Positions 8,586 through 17,224 of a DNA stretch of 64,000 nucleotides are shown piece after piece. Numbering within the stretch: position 1 is the stretch's first letter; every line of letters begins with the position of its first letter. Under the pieces are notes generated by a model. It saw only the letters and a program-made list of their open reading frames with translations, ran no database searches and had not been told where the DNA came from. The stretch covers positions 1,178,001 through 1,242,000 of the forward strand of contig NZ_CP138200.1 in NCBI RefSeq assembly GCF_050859025.1. The letters run 5' to 3'. The translations under genes and the position numbers were made by a program. Source of the DNA: Wukongibacter sp050859025 (GTDB lineage Bacteria; Bacillota; Clostridia; Peptostreptococcales; Caminicellaceae).

Positions 8586-8593
8586 ATACTTAA

Positions 8594-8670
8594 GTAAAAC
8601 TATAATTTATAAATATCAAAATTTCCTATAAGCATTGAGTATCTTGATGTTTATAAATTAATTTTTACTA
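8594..8670. repeat. Imperfect palindrome, element P copy 2
   Basis: Arms AGTAAAAC...TATCAAAA and ATCTTGATG...TTTTTACT pair around a loop holding AAGCAT. It aligns with the core of the palindrome at 3507-3610. Here it fills the only large gap inside the sugar operon, between the GT2 stop and the ATP-grasp ribosome site. Confidence 0.75.
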
Positions 8671-8690
8671 TATTAAAGGAGAAATATGTA

Positions 8691-9935
8691 ATGAGAATAC
8701 TTATTTTAGGTGGAGGGAATTGTCAAGTTAATGCAATTTTACGAGCTAAGGAAAAGGGCTGCGAAGTGATTGTTTCAGATTATTACGATGATGCTCCAGG
8801 AAAGGAGTATTGTGACTTCAAAGAGCTTGTTAGCACCTTCGATATAGAAGATAATATAGAAGTGGCAAAAAAATATAAAATTGATGGAGTCATGACGATT
8901 GGAACCGATCAACCTGTATATACGGCGGCTAATATTGCAAAGGAGCTTAGTTTACCTTCAAATATTGATGTGTTTACAGCCAAAGCGGTTACAAACAAAA
9001 GAGTAATGAAAAATATCTTCAAAAAAAATGGTATACCTACTACAAAATTTGCATTTATAAGAAGGGGCTTTTCCGATAGAGAGCTTGAAAGCCTAAGCTT
9101 TCCAGTAGTAGTTAAACCATTGGATAGTCAAGGTCAACGTGGTGTCTACAAGCTTGAATCCATTCAAGAGGTTCGAAGCTGTATTGATAATGTTTTAAGC
9201 TTCTCTAGAGAAGAGGAGATTTTAGTAGAAGAATATTATAAAAATGATGAAATAACTATAAGCGGTTGGGTAAAGGATGATAGAGTACATATTCTTACAG
9301 TTACAGATAGGGTAACATATGACAATTATCCTCATATTGGAATATGTATAGCCCATGATTTTCCTTCTAAACATTTAAATGAGTATCATAAAGAAATAGA
9401 AGAAATAACTAATGAAATTGTTAAAGGCTTTGAAATCCATAATGGGCCTATTTATTTCCAGATGCTAGTGGGCGCAGAGGGTATAAAGGTAAATGAGATA
9501 GCCTGTAGGATAGGTGGTGCCTATGAAGATGAGTTTATTCCACTTTTAACGGAAGTAGATATATTAGATATGCTTATTGACTCTTCTTTAGGAATAGAAG
9601 TAAATGATAGTAAGCTAATGAGCTATAATTTAGCTGATAATAATAAAGCTTTGTCAGTTCAACTTTTCTTTGCGAGACCAGGAGTCATCGAAAGCTTAGG
9701 AGACATGAATCAAGTCAAAAAATTACCTGGCGTAGCTAGTGCAAAATTCAATTTTAATCCAGGAGATGAAATAAAGGAAATAAAGAATGCTACACAGCGA
9801 GCTGGTTATTTTATTGTTGAGGGCAAGGATAGCAAAACCTTAAATGAAAACATAGATAGAGTATTTAAAAAACTAAGTATTTATGATAACGATGGAAATA
9901 ATTTAATTGTTGATTTGAGAAGGAGTAAAGTATGA
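8691..9935 (+). CDS. ATP-grasp carboxylate-amine ligase-like protein
   Basis: 414 residues with the ATP-grasp arrangement: N-terminal pre-ATP domain (LILGGGNCQ), central ATP-binding loop FPVVVKPLDSQGQRGV (about 138-153) and the metal-binding KVNEIACRIGG (about 267-277). This is the fold of PurK, CarB and many peptide or amino-acid ligases that activate a carboxylate as acyl phosphate. The start has AAAGGAG upstream. Its stop overlaps the next gene as ATGA. In this operon a ligase could acylate the 4-amino sugar with an amino acid; this is conjecture, as no substrate residues are diagnostic. Confidence 0.85.
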   Translation: MRILILGGGNCQVNAILRAKEKGCEVIVSDYYDDAPGKEYCDFKELVSTFDIEDNIEVAKKYKIDGVMTIGTDQPVYTAANIAKELSLPSNIDVFTAKAVTNKRVMKNIFKKNGIPTTKFAFIRRGFSDRELESLSFPVVVKPLDSQGQRGVYKLESIQEVRSCIDNVLSFSREEEILVEEYYKNDEITISGWVKDDRVHILTVTDRVTYDNYPHIGICIAHDFPSKHLNEYHKEIEEITNEIVKGFEIHNGPIYFQMLVGAEGIKVNEIACRIGGAYEDEFIPLLTEVDILDMLIDSSLGIEVNDSKLMSYNLADNNKALSVQLFFARPGVIESLGDMNQVKKLPGVASAKFNFNPGDEIKEIKNATQRAGYFIVEGKDSKTLNENIDRVFKKLSIYDNDGNNLIVDLRRSKV

Positions 9936-10927
9936 TGAATAGAAAACTATCTATAAAAATTATAGGAGTACTAATAATGATATTTGTACTGGGGGTATTG
10001 ATTTTAAGCGGATGTAAAAGCAATGATGGAGCCAAATCTAAAGAGCATAAAATTAGAGTAGCAGAGCAGTATGGTTTAGCTTATGCCCCTTTACAAATAA
10101 TGAAAGAAAATAAAATTATGGAAAAAAACTTACCAGGAGTAGAGGTAAGCTGGGAACAGGTAGGAAATACCGCCGCCATTCGTGAAGCAATGTTAGCTAA
10201 TAAAATTGATGCGGGGTTTATGGCAATACCTCCATTCTTAATAGGATGGGATAAAGGAATGGAGTGGAGGATTGCAAGCGGACTTTCATCAAGTCCAATT
10301 GGATTAGTAACATATAGAGATGATATAAAAACAATCAGAGGTTTCACTAAAGACGATAGAATTGCATTACCTCAACCAGGTAGCGTTCAGCACATATTAT
10401 TATCAATGGCCTGTGAAAGAGAATTTTCAGACGCTAAAAGATTGGATGATTTACTTGTTACGATGAAGCATCCCGATGGAATGAACGCATTACTTACAAA
10501 AAAAGATATAACGGCACACTTTACATCACCCCCCTATATATTTAAGGAACTTGAGCAAAAAGGCATGCATCAGATATTAAGCGGTTCGGAATCGATGGGT
10601 AAGGACTTTACCTTTATAATAGGTGTAACTACTAATAAATTTCATGATAATAATCCATTGGTTTACAATGCTTTTGTCAAATCTCTCCACGAGGCTATGG
10701 AGTTTATTCAGAATGATCCTGAAAAATCGGCAAAAATTCTATCAAATGAGTACAATTTACCTAAAGAGGAAGTGCTAAAATATATAACTTCAGAAGGCAT
10801 GGAATATGATTCCGAAATAAGAGGGATATACGAGTTTGCAGATTTTATGGTTAGAAATGATTATATATCAAAAACCTTCGAGGATATAAATAATATAATA
10901 TGGGAAGATGTTCAGTATGAAAAATAA
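9932..10927 (+). CDS. ABC transporter substrate-binding lipoprotein (TauA/SsuA/ThiY type)
   Basis: 331 residues. A hydrophobic signal peptide ends in the lipobox LSGC with lipidated Cys28, then a periplasmic-binding fold of the NMT1/TauA/SsuA class (AEQYGLAYAPLQIMKE near the start, typical of the family). It would sit on the outer face of the membrane and feed the permease and ATPase downstream. Ligands of the class include sulfonates, nitrate, bicarbonate and pyrimidine precursors; none can be chosen here. The start overlaps the ATP-grasp stop. Confidence 0.88.
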   Translation: MMNRKLSIKIIGVLIMIFVLGVLILSGCKSNDGAKSKEHKIRVAEQYGLAYAPLQIMKENKIMEKNLPGVEVSWEQVGNTAAIREAMLANKIDAGFMAIPPFLIGWDKGMEWRIASGLSSSPIGLVTYRDDIKTIRGFTKDDRIALPQPGSVQHILLSMACEREFSDAKRLDDLLVTMKHPDGMNALLTKKDITAHFTSPPYIFKELEQKGMHQILSGSESMGKDFTFIIGVTTNKFHDNNPLVYNAFVKSLHEAMEFIQNDPEKSAKILSNEYNLPKEEVLKYITSEGMEYDSEIRGIYEFADFMVRNDYISKTFEDINNIIWEDVQYEK

Positions 10928-11702
10928 GCTGCTAAAGAATAAATATATAGTCCGTATCTTTTGGATAGTAATACTAGGTATTATATGGGAAGTTATTGCT
11001 TTAAGTGGATGGGTTAATCCTTTGATATTTCCATCTATTACAAGGGTTTTAGAAGCCTTATACCAGTCCACAATAAGTGGAGAAATTATAGGTGAGACTC
11101 TATATTCTTTAAATCTGATTTTAAGAAGTTTAGCAATTGGTATAGCTATTGCTGTTCTTCTATCCTTATTAGCAATCAAGTCTGAGGTATTTGAAGGATT
11201 AGTAGAAACATTATTAGCAATAGCCCATCCTTTACCTGGAATAGCATTATTACCGCTAATTATCCTATGGCTAGGTACTGGAACAAATTCAATAATCTTT
11301 ATTATAGTTCATTCGGTAGCTTGGCCAATGGTTCTAAATCTATTGACGGGTTTTAAATCTATTCCCAAGATATATAAACAGCTTGGAGAAAATTATGAGC
11401 TTAGCACAATGGAAATAATATGGAATATATTGATTCCTGCATCATTTCCTTATTTCTTAGCAGGAATAAAAATAGGATGGGCTAGAGCTTGGAGGGCACT
11501 AATAAGCTCAGAAATGATCTTTGGAGCGGCAGGTGGAATCGGTGGATTAGGTTGGTTTATCTTTAAGAAACGTGTTTTTATGGATACTGCCGGAATGTAC
11601 TCAGGGTTATTAATTATAGTACTAATTGGAATATTAGTAGACGATATTTTATTTAGTAAGTTGGAGGAAAGAACGGTTAAAAAGTGGGGTATGTCCGTAT
11701 GA
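10908..11702 (+). CDS. ABC transporter permease (TauC/SsuC type)
   Basis: 264-residue inner-membrane permease with about six spans and the binding-protein-dependent transport signature around GIKIGWARAWRALISSEM (the EAA-like loop that contacts the ATPase). It begins inside the 3' end of the binding-protein gene and its stop overlaps the ATPase start as ATGA, so the three are translationally coupled. Confidence 0.9.
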   Translation: MFSMKNKLLKNKYIVRIFWIVILGIIWEVIALSGWVNPLIFPSITRVLEALYQSTISGEIIGETLYSLNLILRSLAIGIAIAVLLSLLAIKSEVFEGLVETLLAIAHPLPGIALLPLIILWLGTGTNSIIFIIVHSVAWPMVLNLLTGFKSIPKIYKQLGENYELSTMEIIWNILIPASFPYFLAGIKIGWARAWRALISSEMIFGAAGGIGGLGWFIFKKRVFMDTAGMYSGLLIIVLIGILVDDILFSKLEERTVKKWGMSV

Positions 11703-12454
11703 AAGAAATATTAGAAATAAACAATCTATCTAAATCCTTTGAAATAGAAAGTGGAAAATTGTTAGTATTGGATGGCATTAACATGACTGTTAAAAATGGA
11801 GAAATCTTATGTATAGTAGGACCCTCAGGTTGTGGTAAATCTACGCTTTTAAGTCAAATCGCTGGATTTGATGGACCCGATACTGGATATATTAAATTAG
11901 GTAAAAATAAAATTTCAAAGCCAGGATTAAATCGAGTAATGGTTTTCCAAGATTTGAATCAACTCTTTCCATGGAAAACTGTTCTTGAGAATGTAGTTTT
12001 TCCTTTAAAGGTAAACAAGATAGGTAATTCAAAGCATGAAAGATTAGAGATAGCACAGAGATATTTGTCAATGGTTAAACTAGAAGATTTTTATAACTAT
12101 TATTCTCACAAATTATCTGGAGGAATGAAACAAAGAGTTGCCATAGCCCGTGCATTGGCTATTAATCCAGAAATATTACTTATGGATGAGCCCTTTGGAA
12201 GTCTAGATATACAAACTCGAACTAACCTACAAAATATGTTAATTGACATTTGGAGAAAAACCAAGGTCACAGTAATATTTGTGACCCATGACATACAAGA
12301 AGCCATATTGTTATCAAATCGTATTATTGTTATGGGAAAAAGTCCTGGAAATATAAAGAAAGTAATAAATAATGAATTACCTAGACCAAGAAATATCATA
12401 GACGGTGAGTTTTCTATGCTGTATAAAGAAGTATATAATTTGATGGAAGTCTAG
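11699..12454 (+). CDS. ABC transporter ATPase (TauB/SsuB type)
   Basis: 251 residues with Walker A GPSGCGKST, Q-loop FQDLNQLFPW, signature LSGGMKQR, Walker B LLMDEPFG and the switch His in VTHD. The ATG at 11699 is preferred over the in-frame GTG at 11684 because it forms the ATGA overlap with the permease. It closes the sugar/ligase/transporter operon. The following 34 bases contain only a weak GCCAT/ATGGC hairpin shared with the convergent gene. Confidence 0.92.
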   Translation: MKEILEINNLSKSFEIESGKLLVLDGINMTVKNGEILCIVGPSGCGKSTLLSQIAGFDGPDTGYIKLGKNKISKPGLNRVMVFQDLNQLFPWKTVLENVVFPLKVNKIGNSKHERLEIAQRYLSMVKLEDFYNYYSHKLSGGMKQRVAIARALAINPEILLMDEPFGSLDIQTRTNLQNMLIDIWRKTKVTVIFVTHDIQEAILLSNRIIVMGKSPGNIKKVINNELPRPRNIIDGEFSMLYKEVYNLMEV

Positions 12455-12488
12455 CCATCAATATATAATAAACATATTATAAGGGGTG

Positions 12489-14066
12489 CTATGGCTTATG
12501 TAATATTTTAAATATTTTAACATTCCAATCCCTCTTATTGATATATCTTGCTATTCTTATAGCATATGTATTATCATTAAATTCGTAAACTAACTCACAT
12601 TTATTTTTCATGAAATGTTTCATATCATCGTAATAGTAATAAGTATTTCCGTATATACCATTCCATACTGGCCTTGAATTATAAATAAAATCCATTTCTT
12701 CAGGATAAATTATATATTCTATATTGTTATTATAGATATATTCTTCAAAGGCAATATTATGTTTTTTCAAAAACGAAAGATTACGATAATCAAGCAATTT
12801 ACCATTGTTGAAGTAAAATTCACAATTTAAGTTAGCTAAGACCATATCATTTTTGTTGACTATTTTTGATATTTGATTTAAATAATCATTATAGTCATTA
12901 TAGGTGTAAGGTATAGCATTGTATACTGAGCTTCCAAGGAGTATTAAACTAATGACGATAGAAATTCCACGCTTATAGCTATTGTTTATTTCAGAAAACA
13001 TATAGACTACTAAAACATAGAACAGTGGAAATTGAAAAACTATACTGGTCTGATTATACCTCCCAATTATGATTGTTCCTATATTTATTGCTATTATTGA
13101 TAATATTATAGCAATAATCTTTTCTTTTAGACTTTCTTCCTTCAACTTATATAGTTTTATTAATGAGGTTATTAATGCAACACTAAATAGGAGAAATTGA
13201 AATTTAATATTTGGTGTATAATAAGTTCCGCTAACACTATAATAAAGTTTCATATAAAAGTTTTTTATCTGACTTAGCTTTGAAGAAGCAGTATAAAAAA
13301 CGCCGAATTGCTCTCCGTATTTAGAATAGTTATAAAAGAAATTTGCATCAAAATATAGACTCAATGCTACAAATAAAGCCGCAAATAAAGCTAATACAAC
13401 TCCAAAAATGAAAAAATCCCTGAAATTTAATTTTTTAGTTATAAAAATGTTATATAGGTAAATTAATACAATTGGTAGAGAGATTATGAAGCTATTAGGG
13501 TGTATACCGATACTTAATCCGATAATAAGTCCTAAAATTATATTGTCCTTAGTACAAAATGAATCTAAATGCTTAAATAGGTAGTAGAATGCTAAAATTA
13601 ATGTGAATAGTATAATAATTTCTTGCCTTGCAAAATGTGATGCATAAATGAATTGAACATCTAGTGATAAAAACACTGTAGTAATAAAAGCAATTTTGTC
13701 AGACTTGAAAAAAAGTTTACATAATCTATAAAAATATAGTAATGACAAAGTGCTAAAGACTAAAGAAATCATTCTAACACTAAAAATGCTATATCCAAAT
13801 ATCTTTATAAATGCTATTTGAATTGTATGAAATATACTTTTTATTGCATGGGGATTTCTTTCGTATAAATCAAAAAAGGTTTCTGTAACAGAATAGTCTT
13901 TATTTTCCATGATATTTCTAGATAATCCACTGAGCCAAGACTCATCAGAGTGAACAAAAGGAAATTTAGTTAGAAAAGCAAGATTTATAACGAAATATAT
14001 TACTAGAAGAAGATAGAAGAAATTCCTTTTATCTAGAATTTTTTTAACATCAATCATTTTTTTCAC
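12489..14066 (-). CDS. GT39/ArnT-like membrane glycosyltransferase
   Basis: 525-residue polytopic protein with about a dozen hydrophobic spans. The first extracytoplasmic loop has the acidic pair in FPFVHSDESW, the place where GT-C enzymes (PMT, ArnT) keep their catalytic or metal-binding residue. Such proteins transfer a sugar from polyprenyl phosphate to an acceptor outside the membrane. It is convergent with the sugar operon, whose GT2 could make the lipid-linked donor. The C-terminal 150 residues are soluble. Family call is good; donor and acceptor are unknown. Confidence 0.75.
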   Translation of the reverse strand: MKKMIDVKKILDKRNFFYLLLVIYFVINLAFLTKFPFVHSDESWLSGLSRNIMENKDYSVTETFFDLYERNPHAIKSIFHTIQIAFIKIFGYSIFSVRMISLVFSTLSLLYFYRLCKLFFKSDKIAFITTVFLSLDVQFIYASHFARQEIIILFTLILAFYYLFKHLDSFCTKDNIILGLIIGLSIGIHPNSFIISLPIVLIYLYNIFITKKLNFRDFFIFGVVLALFAALFVALSLYFDANFFYNYSKYGEQFGVFYTASSKLSQIKNFYMKLYYSVSGTYYTPNIKFQFLLFSVALITSLIKLYKLKEESLKEKIIAIILSIIAINIGTIIIGRYNQTSIVFQFPLFYVLVVYMFSEINNSYKRGISIVISLILLGSSVYNAIPYTYNDYNDYLNQISKIVNKNDMVLANLNCEFYFNNGKLLDYRNLSFLKKHNIAFEEYIYNNNIEYIIYPEEMDFIYNSRPVWNGIYGNTYYYYDDMKHFMKNKCELVYEFNDNTYAIRIARYINKRDWNVKIFKILHKP

Positions 14067-14364
14067 CCTAACACCATTATATATTTTCTATTATATAGAA
14101 CGCACTTATAAATCTACATTTTGATTTCTATAGATATCTTAATTTTTTCCATTTTTATATTATATCATATCATTGTAATTCAAATTAGTTATTGCTATTT
14201 CTATATTTATCTGATAAACGAATGCAATATTAAAAAACATTATACCAAAATTTCTTATAAATAAAGTATAATATTATTAGATTGTGCATTTATTAACAAA
14301 TGATTTGGACTATTTTGGTTTATCCAAAGGCTAGATCATCTGAAAAAAGAATGGAGGGGATAAG
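14067..14364. other. Divergent intergenic region, AT-rich
   Basis: About 300 AT-rich bases between two divergent genes. A TATAAT at about 14268 could serve the rhodanese gene downstream, but the -35 is poor. Nothing else is recognised. Confidence 0.4.
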
Positions 14365-15282
14365 ATGAAGTTTACATCTAAGGTATTAGTAGTATTACTA
14401 ATTCTAGCAACAGTATTTGCTGCTGTAGGATGTAGTAGTACATCCTTTAATGAAGATGAAGCGAAAAGTATAATTAGTGCTAAAGATGCACTTCAATTAT
14501 TAGGTAAAGAGAATGTTGTACTTGTTGATGCTCAAAAAGCAAACATTTATGGAAAGGCACATGTCAAAGGTTCCGTTAACATCAGCAGAGATGATATAGT
14601 AGTTAAAGAACCAGTGGCAAATGTACTAGGTACTAAAGAGCAGATTGAAAAAGTTTTAGGTAATGTGGGTATATCAAACGACGCAACAGTAGTTATATAT
14701 GATAATAATAATAATATGGACTCAGCAAGATTATGGTGGACTATGAAGGTATACGGACATGAAAATGTTATGGTTGTGAGTGGCGGATTAAAGTCACTTG
14801 TTGAAGCAGGTGTTGAAAAAACTACTGAGGTTCCAAGTGTAAATCCAGTAGAATATTCTGCTAAGGATAAAGACATTAGCATGATAGCAACAATTGATGA
14901 GGTTAAAGCACAAGTGAATGATCCTAACGAAAATGTCGTACTAATTGACACTCGTTCACAAGAAGAGTATAATGCTGGAACAATACCTAGTTCAATTCTT
15001 ATAGACTATAGTGATAATAATTATAATGATGGGACATATAAATCTGTTCAAGATATAAGAATTATGTATTTAGAAAATAATATAAAGCCAGAAAATACAG
15101 CTATCATGTATTGTAAAACATCAATAAGGGGTGCACAAACTTATTTGGCTCTATATAATGCTGGATATAGAAACCTTAAACTATTTGATGGTGCTTGGGT
15201 AGAATGGGTATTAGATGAATCAAACCCTAAACAAATGCCTAGTGTAAATGAAGTACAATCGAATGAACAAGATAATTCATAA
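14365..15282 (+). CDS. Secreted double-rhodanese lipoprotein (sulfurtransferase)
   Basis: 305 residues. A signal peptide ends in AAVGC (lipidated Cys23), followed by two rhodanese domains. The N-terminal one (about 35-150) has the fold motifs LVDAQ and GKAHVKGSVN but an Asp/Asn loop in place of the catalytic Cys, so it is inactive. The C-terminal one (about 165-290) has MYCKTSIRGAQ with the active Cys. This inactive/active layout is that of thiosulfate:cyanide sulfurtransferases. It acts on the outer surface, perhaps releasing or transferring sulfane sulfur for uptake by the YeeE-type channel. Confidence 0.88.
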   Translation: MKFTSKVLVVLLILATVFAAVGCSSTSFNEDEAKSIISAKDALQLLGKENVVLVDAQKANIYGKAHVKGSVNISRDDIVVKEPVANVLGTKEQIEKVLGNVGISNDATVVIYDNNNNMDSARLWWTMKVYGHENVMVVSGGLKSLVEAGVEKTTEVPSVNPVEYSAKDKDISMIATIDEVKAQVNDPNENVVLIDTRSQEEYNAGTIPSSILIDYSDNNYNDGTYKSVQDIRIMYLENNIKPENTAIMYCKTSIRGAQTYLALYNAGYRNLKLFDGAWVEWVLDESNPKQMPSVNEVQSNEQDNS

Positions 15283-15286
15283 TAAA

Positions 15287-15308
15287 GAGACGGCCTAAAG
15301 GGCCGTTT
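15287..15308 (+). terminator. Terminator hairpin, left duplicated copy
   Basis: Stem ACGGCC/GGCCGT around TAAAG, just after the rhodanese stop. The same 22 bases recur at 15460-15481 after the inserted element M1; the T-run is present only after the right copy. Confidence 0.8.
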
Positions 15309-15459
15309 CAGATTGTTGACAAAGTCAACAAGATGATAGACTGCTGAGAAATCTGAATTTCGAGGCGTGCTGAAAGCAAGAGACCGCAGCGTATACAGAC
15401 ATACGTAAGGGTTCTTGCTTTGAAGCAACAACGAAGAAATTCGGGTTTGTCAGCAGTCT
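15309..15459 (+). mobile_element. MITE-like element M, copy 1
   Basis: About 151 bp. It begins with a small hairpin (TTGTTGAC/GTCAACAA), then a 122-bp body from 15338 bounded by inverted ends AGACTGCTGA and TCAGCAGTCT. It has no coding capacity. Relatives lie at 46800 (inverted) and 58794, with remnants at 19592 and 46931. Both flanks carry the same 22-base terminator hairpin, which reads as a target duplication. Confidence 0.85.
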
Positions 15460-15488
15460 GAGACGGCCTAAAGGGCCGTTTTTTTTTG
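15460..15488 (+). terminator. Terminator hairpin with T-run, right copy
   Basis: ACGGCC/GGCCGT stem followed by a run of T. It abuts the end of element M1 directly. Confidence 0.85.
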
Positions 15489-15620
15489 CCATCAAATACT
15501 TTTCTCTATTACCCGTTTTTCTTATACTGTATAAATATTTCCTTTTTCAAAAACTTGATAATAGATGATATAATTAAACTGTTAAAATAATAACATAACA
15601 AATAAGAAGGGGGAACTTTA

Positions 15621-16550
15621 ATGTTAAAGAGAACGAAAATTTTATCAACTCTTTTAGCTGTGGTACTTATATTTGCCTTAGTAGGATGTAGTACTCCAAC
15701 TGAACAACCTGCTAGTCAATCAAGTGAACCTAGCGTATTAGAAGAAGCTGTAAATTCATATTTTGCAAATATGCCTGAGGATATCTACAAAATAAATCAG
15801 AAAACTTTTATCGAAAAGGTAAAGGCTGATGAAGACATGTTTGTATTAGATATTAGACAACCCGATGTATATGGTGAAGGTCATATAAAAGGTGCGGTTA
15901 ATGCTCCTTGGGGTACAGCTATAAGTGACAATCTAGACAAGTTACCTACTGATAAGACTATAATGGTTTACTGCTATACTGGACAAACAGCAGGTCAAAC
16001 TGTTGCTTTATTAAACATGGCAGGCTTTGAGGCAAAGTCAGTAAACTTAGGCTGGAACTTAGGTATCTCTAAGGTTGAAGGATATGAAGATGTTGTTGAA
16101 ACTACTGCTAATGATTTTGGAGAAGCAGAGGGAGTAGATATAGCCCCTGAAATCAAGACAGCTTTAGAGGATTATTATAAAGGATTAGCAGATGTTAAAG
16201 AAACTATATTTAAAAATTACAAAATCAGTGAAGATAACCTTAAGAAGTTGATGGATGAAGAAGATGAAAGTATAGCTATCCTATCAATAAGAAGTGCTGA
16301 AGATTTTGGAAAAGGTCATATAGCAGGTGCAACAAATATTCCTTGGGGAAAAGGAATGGAACAACAATTTAATACATTACCAAAAGATAAGACTATAGTT
16401 GTTTATTGCTACACTGGACAAACAGCAGGTCAAACCGTTGCTGGCTTAAGACTATTAGGATATGATGCAGTATCACTAAACGGTGGTATGGGTATGGAAG
16501 CAAATGCACCTTCTGGTTGGGCTAACAAAGGATATGAAGTAGTTAAATAA
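15621..16550 (+). CDS. Secreted tandem rhodanese lipoprotein
   Basis: 309 residues; a signal peptide with lipobox ALVGC, then two rhodanese domains (about 55-150 and 195-305) that both carry the active loop CYTGQTAGQTV. Unlike the protein at 14365, both domains have the catalytic Cys. Each domain also has the early motif GHIKGAVN or GHIAGATN. It is anchored outside the membrane and probably handles sulfane sulfur. The internal repeat suggests domain duplication. The GGGGG ribosome site is clear. The upstream TATAAT at about 15566 lacks a good -35. Confidence 0.9.
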   Translation: MLKRTKILSTLLAVVLIFALVGCSTPTEQPASQSSEPSVLEEAVNSYFANMPEDIYKINQKTFIEKVKADEDMFVLDIRQPDVYGEGHIKGAVNAPWGTAISDNLDKLPTDKTIMVYCYTGQTAGQTVALLNMAGFEAKSVNLGWNLGISKVEGYEDVVETTANDFGEAEGVDIAPEIKTALEDYYKGLADVKETIFKNYKISEDNLKKLMDEEDESIAILSIRSAEDFGKGHIAGATNIPWGKGMEQQFNTLPKDKTIVVYCYTGQTAGQTVAGLRLLGYDAVSLNGGMGMEANAPSGWANKGYEVVK

Positions 16551-16578
16551 TAGTTAAATTCCATTCATTCTGAAATAC

Positions 16579-16622
16579 ACTGTGGCTGTACTCATAAAAA
16601 ACTTTATGAGTACAGCCACAGT
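16579..16622. terminator. Bidirectional terminator
   Basis: Near-perfect hairpin TGTGGCTGTACTCATAAA with its complement, between the convergent rhodanese gene and pdxT. Confidence 0.9.
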
Positions 16623-16642
16623 CATATTTCCAAAAGAAAAAT

Positions 16643-17224
16643 CTAGCTATAGATCATATCAATAAAATATCTATGGAAAGTTAAATCCTCAGTTAGCTCA
16701 GGGTGAAATGAAGTAGCTAACATATTTTCTTCTTTTGCAGCAACAACATTTCCATCTATCTTACACAGAACCTCAACACCAATTCCTACATTATTAATAT
16801 ATGGTGCCCTAATAAAGACTAAAGGAAGTTCAGTACTTGAAATTTTAGGGATTATTTTATTAGTCACAAAGCTATCAATCTGTCTACCATATGCATTTCT
16901 TTCTACGTCTATATCCATTACTTTTAGATGAGCATTGTCATCACCGTTTATTTTTTTAGCTAATAGAATCATGCCTGCACATGTTCCCCAAGCAGGAAGC
17001 CCATTGGTGATCTTATCGGCAAGGATACCTAACATGTTAAAGTCCATAAGCATCTTACCCATTGAAGTACTTTCGCCGCCTGGTAAAATAATACCGTCAA
17101 TTCCTTCTAGATCTTTATTGTTTTTTATAAGCTTACTCTGAATCCCAAGCATTTCAAGGGCTTTTATATGTTCTCTAAAGGCACCCTGAAGTGCTAATAC
17201 TCCAACAACCTTTTTACCAGCCAC
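16643..17224 (-). CDS. pdxT: Pyridoxal 5'-phosphate synthase glutaminase subunit PdxT
   Basis: Class I glutamine amidotransferase that releases ammonia for PdxS. Motifs: GVLALQGAFREH at the N-terminus, LPGGEST, the nucleophile in WGTCAGM and the His-Glu pair in SFHPELTED. A GTG start at 17224 overlapping the pdxS stop gives 193 residues, the usual length; the in-frame ATG at 17257 would add 11 unlikely residues and a 44-base overlap. Cotranscribed after pdxS. Confidence 0.95.
   Translation of the reverse strand: MAGKKVVGVLALQGAFREHIKALEMLGIQSKLIKNNKDLEGIDGIILPGGESTSMGKMLMDFNMLGILADKITNGLPAWGTCAGMILLAKKINGDDNAHLKVMDIDVERNAYGRQIDSFVTNKIIPKISSTELPLVFIRAPYINNVGIGVEVLCKIDGNVVAAKEENMLATSFHPELTEDLTFHRYFIDMIYS

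Noticed and set aside
15141..15431. Antisense frame across the rhodanese end and element M (also 58767-58991)
   Set aside because: The two frames resemble each other only because both cross element M; they have no ribosome site and no independent coding signal.
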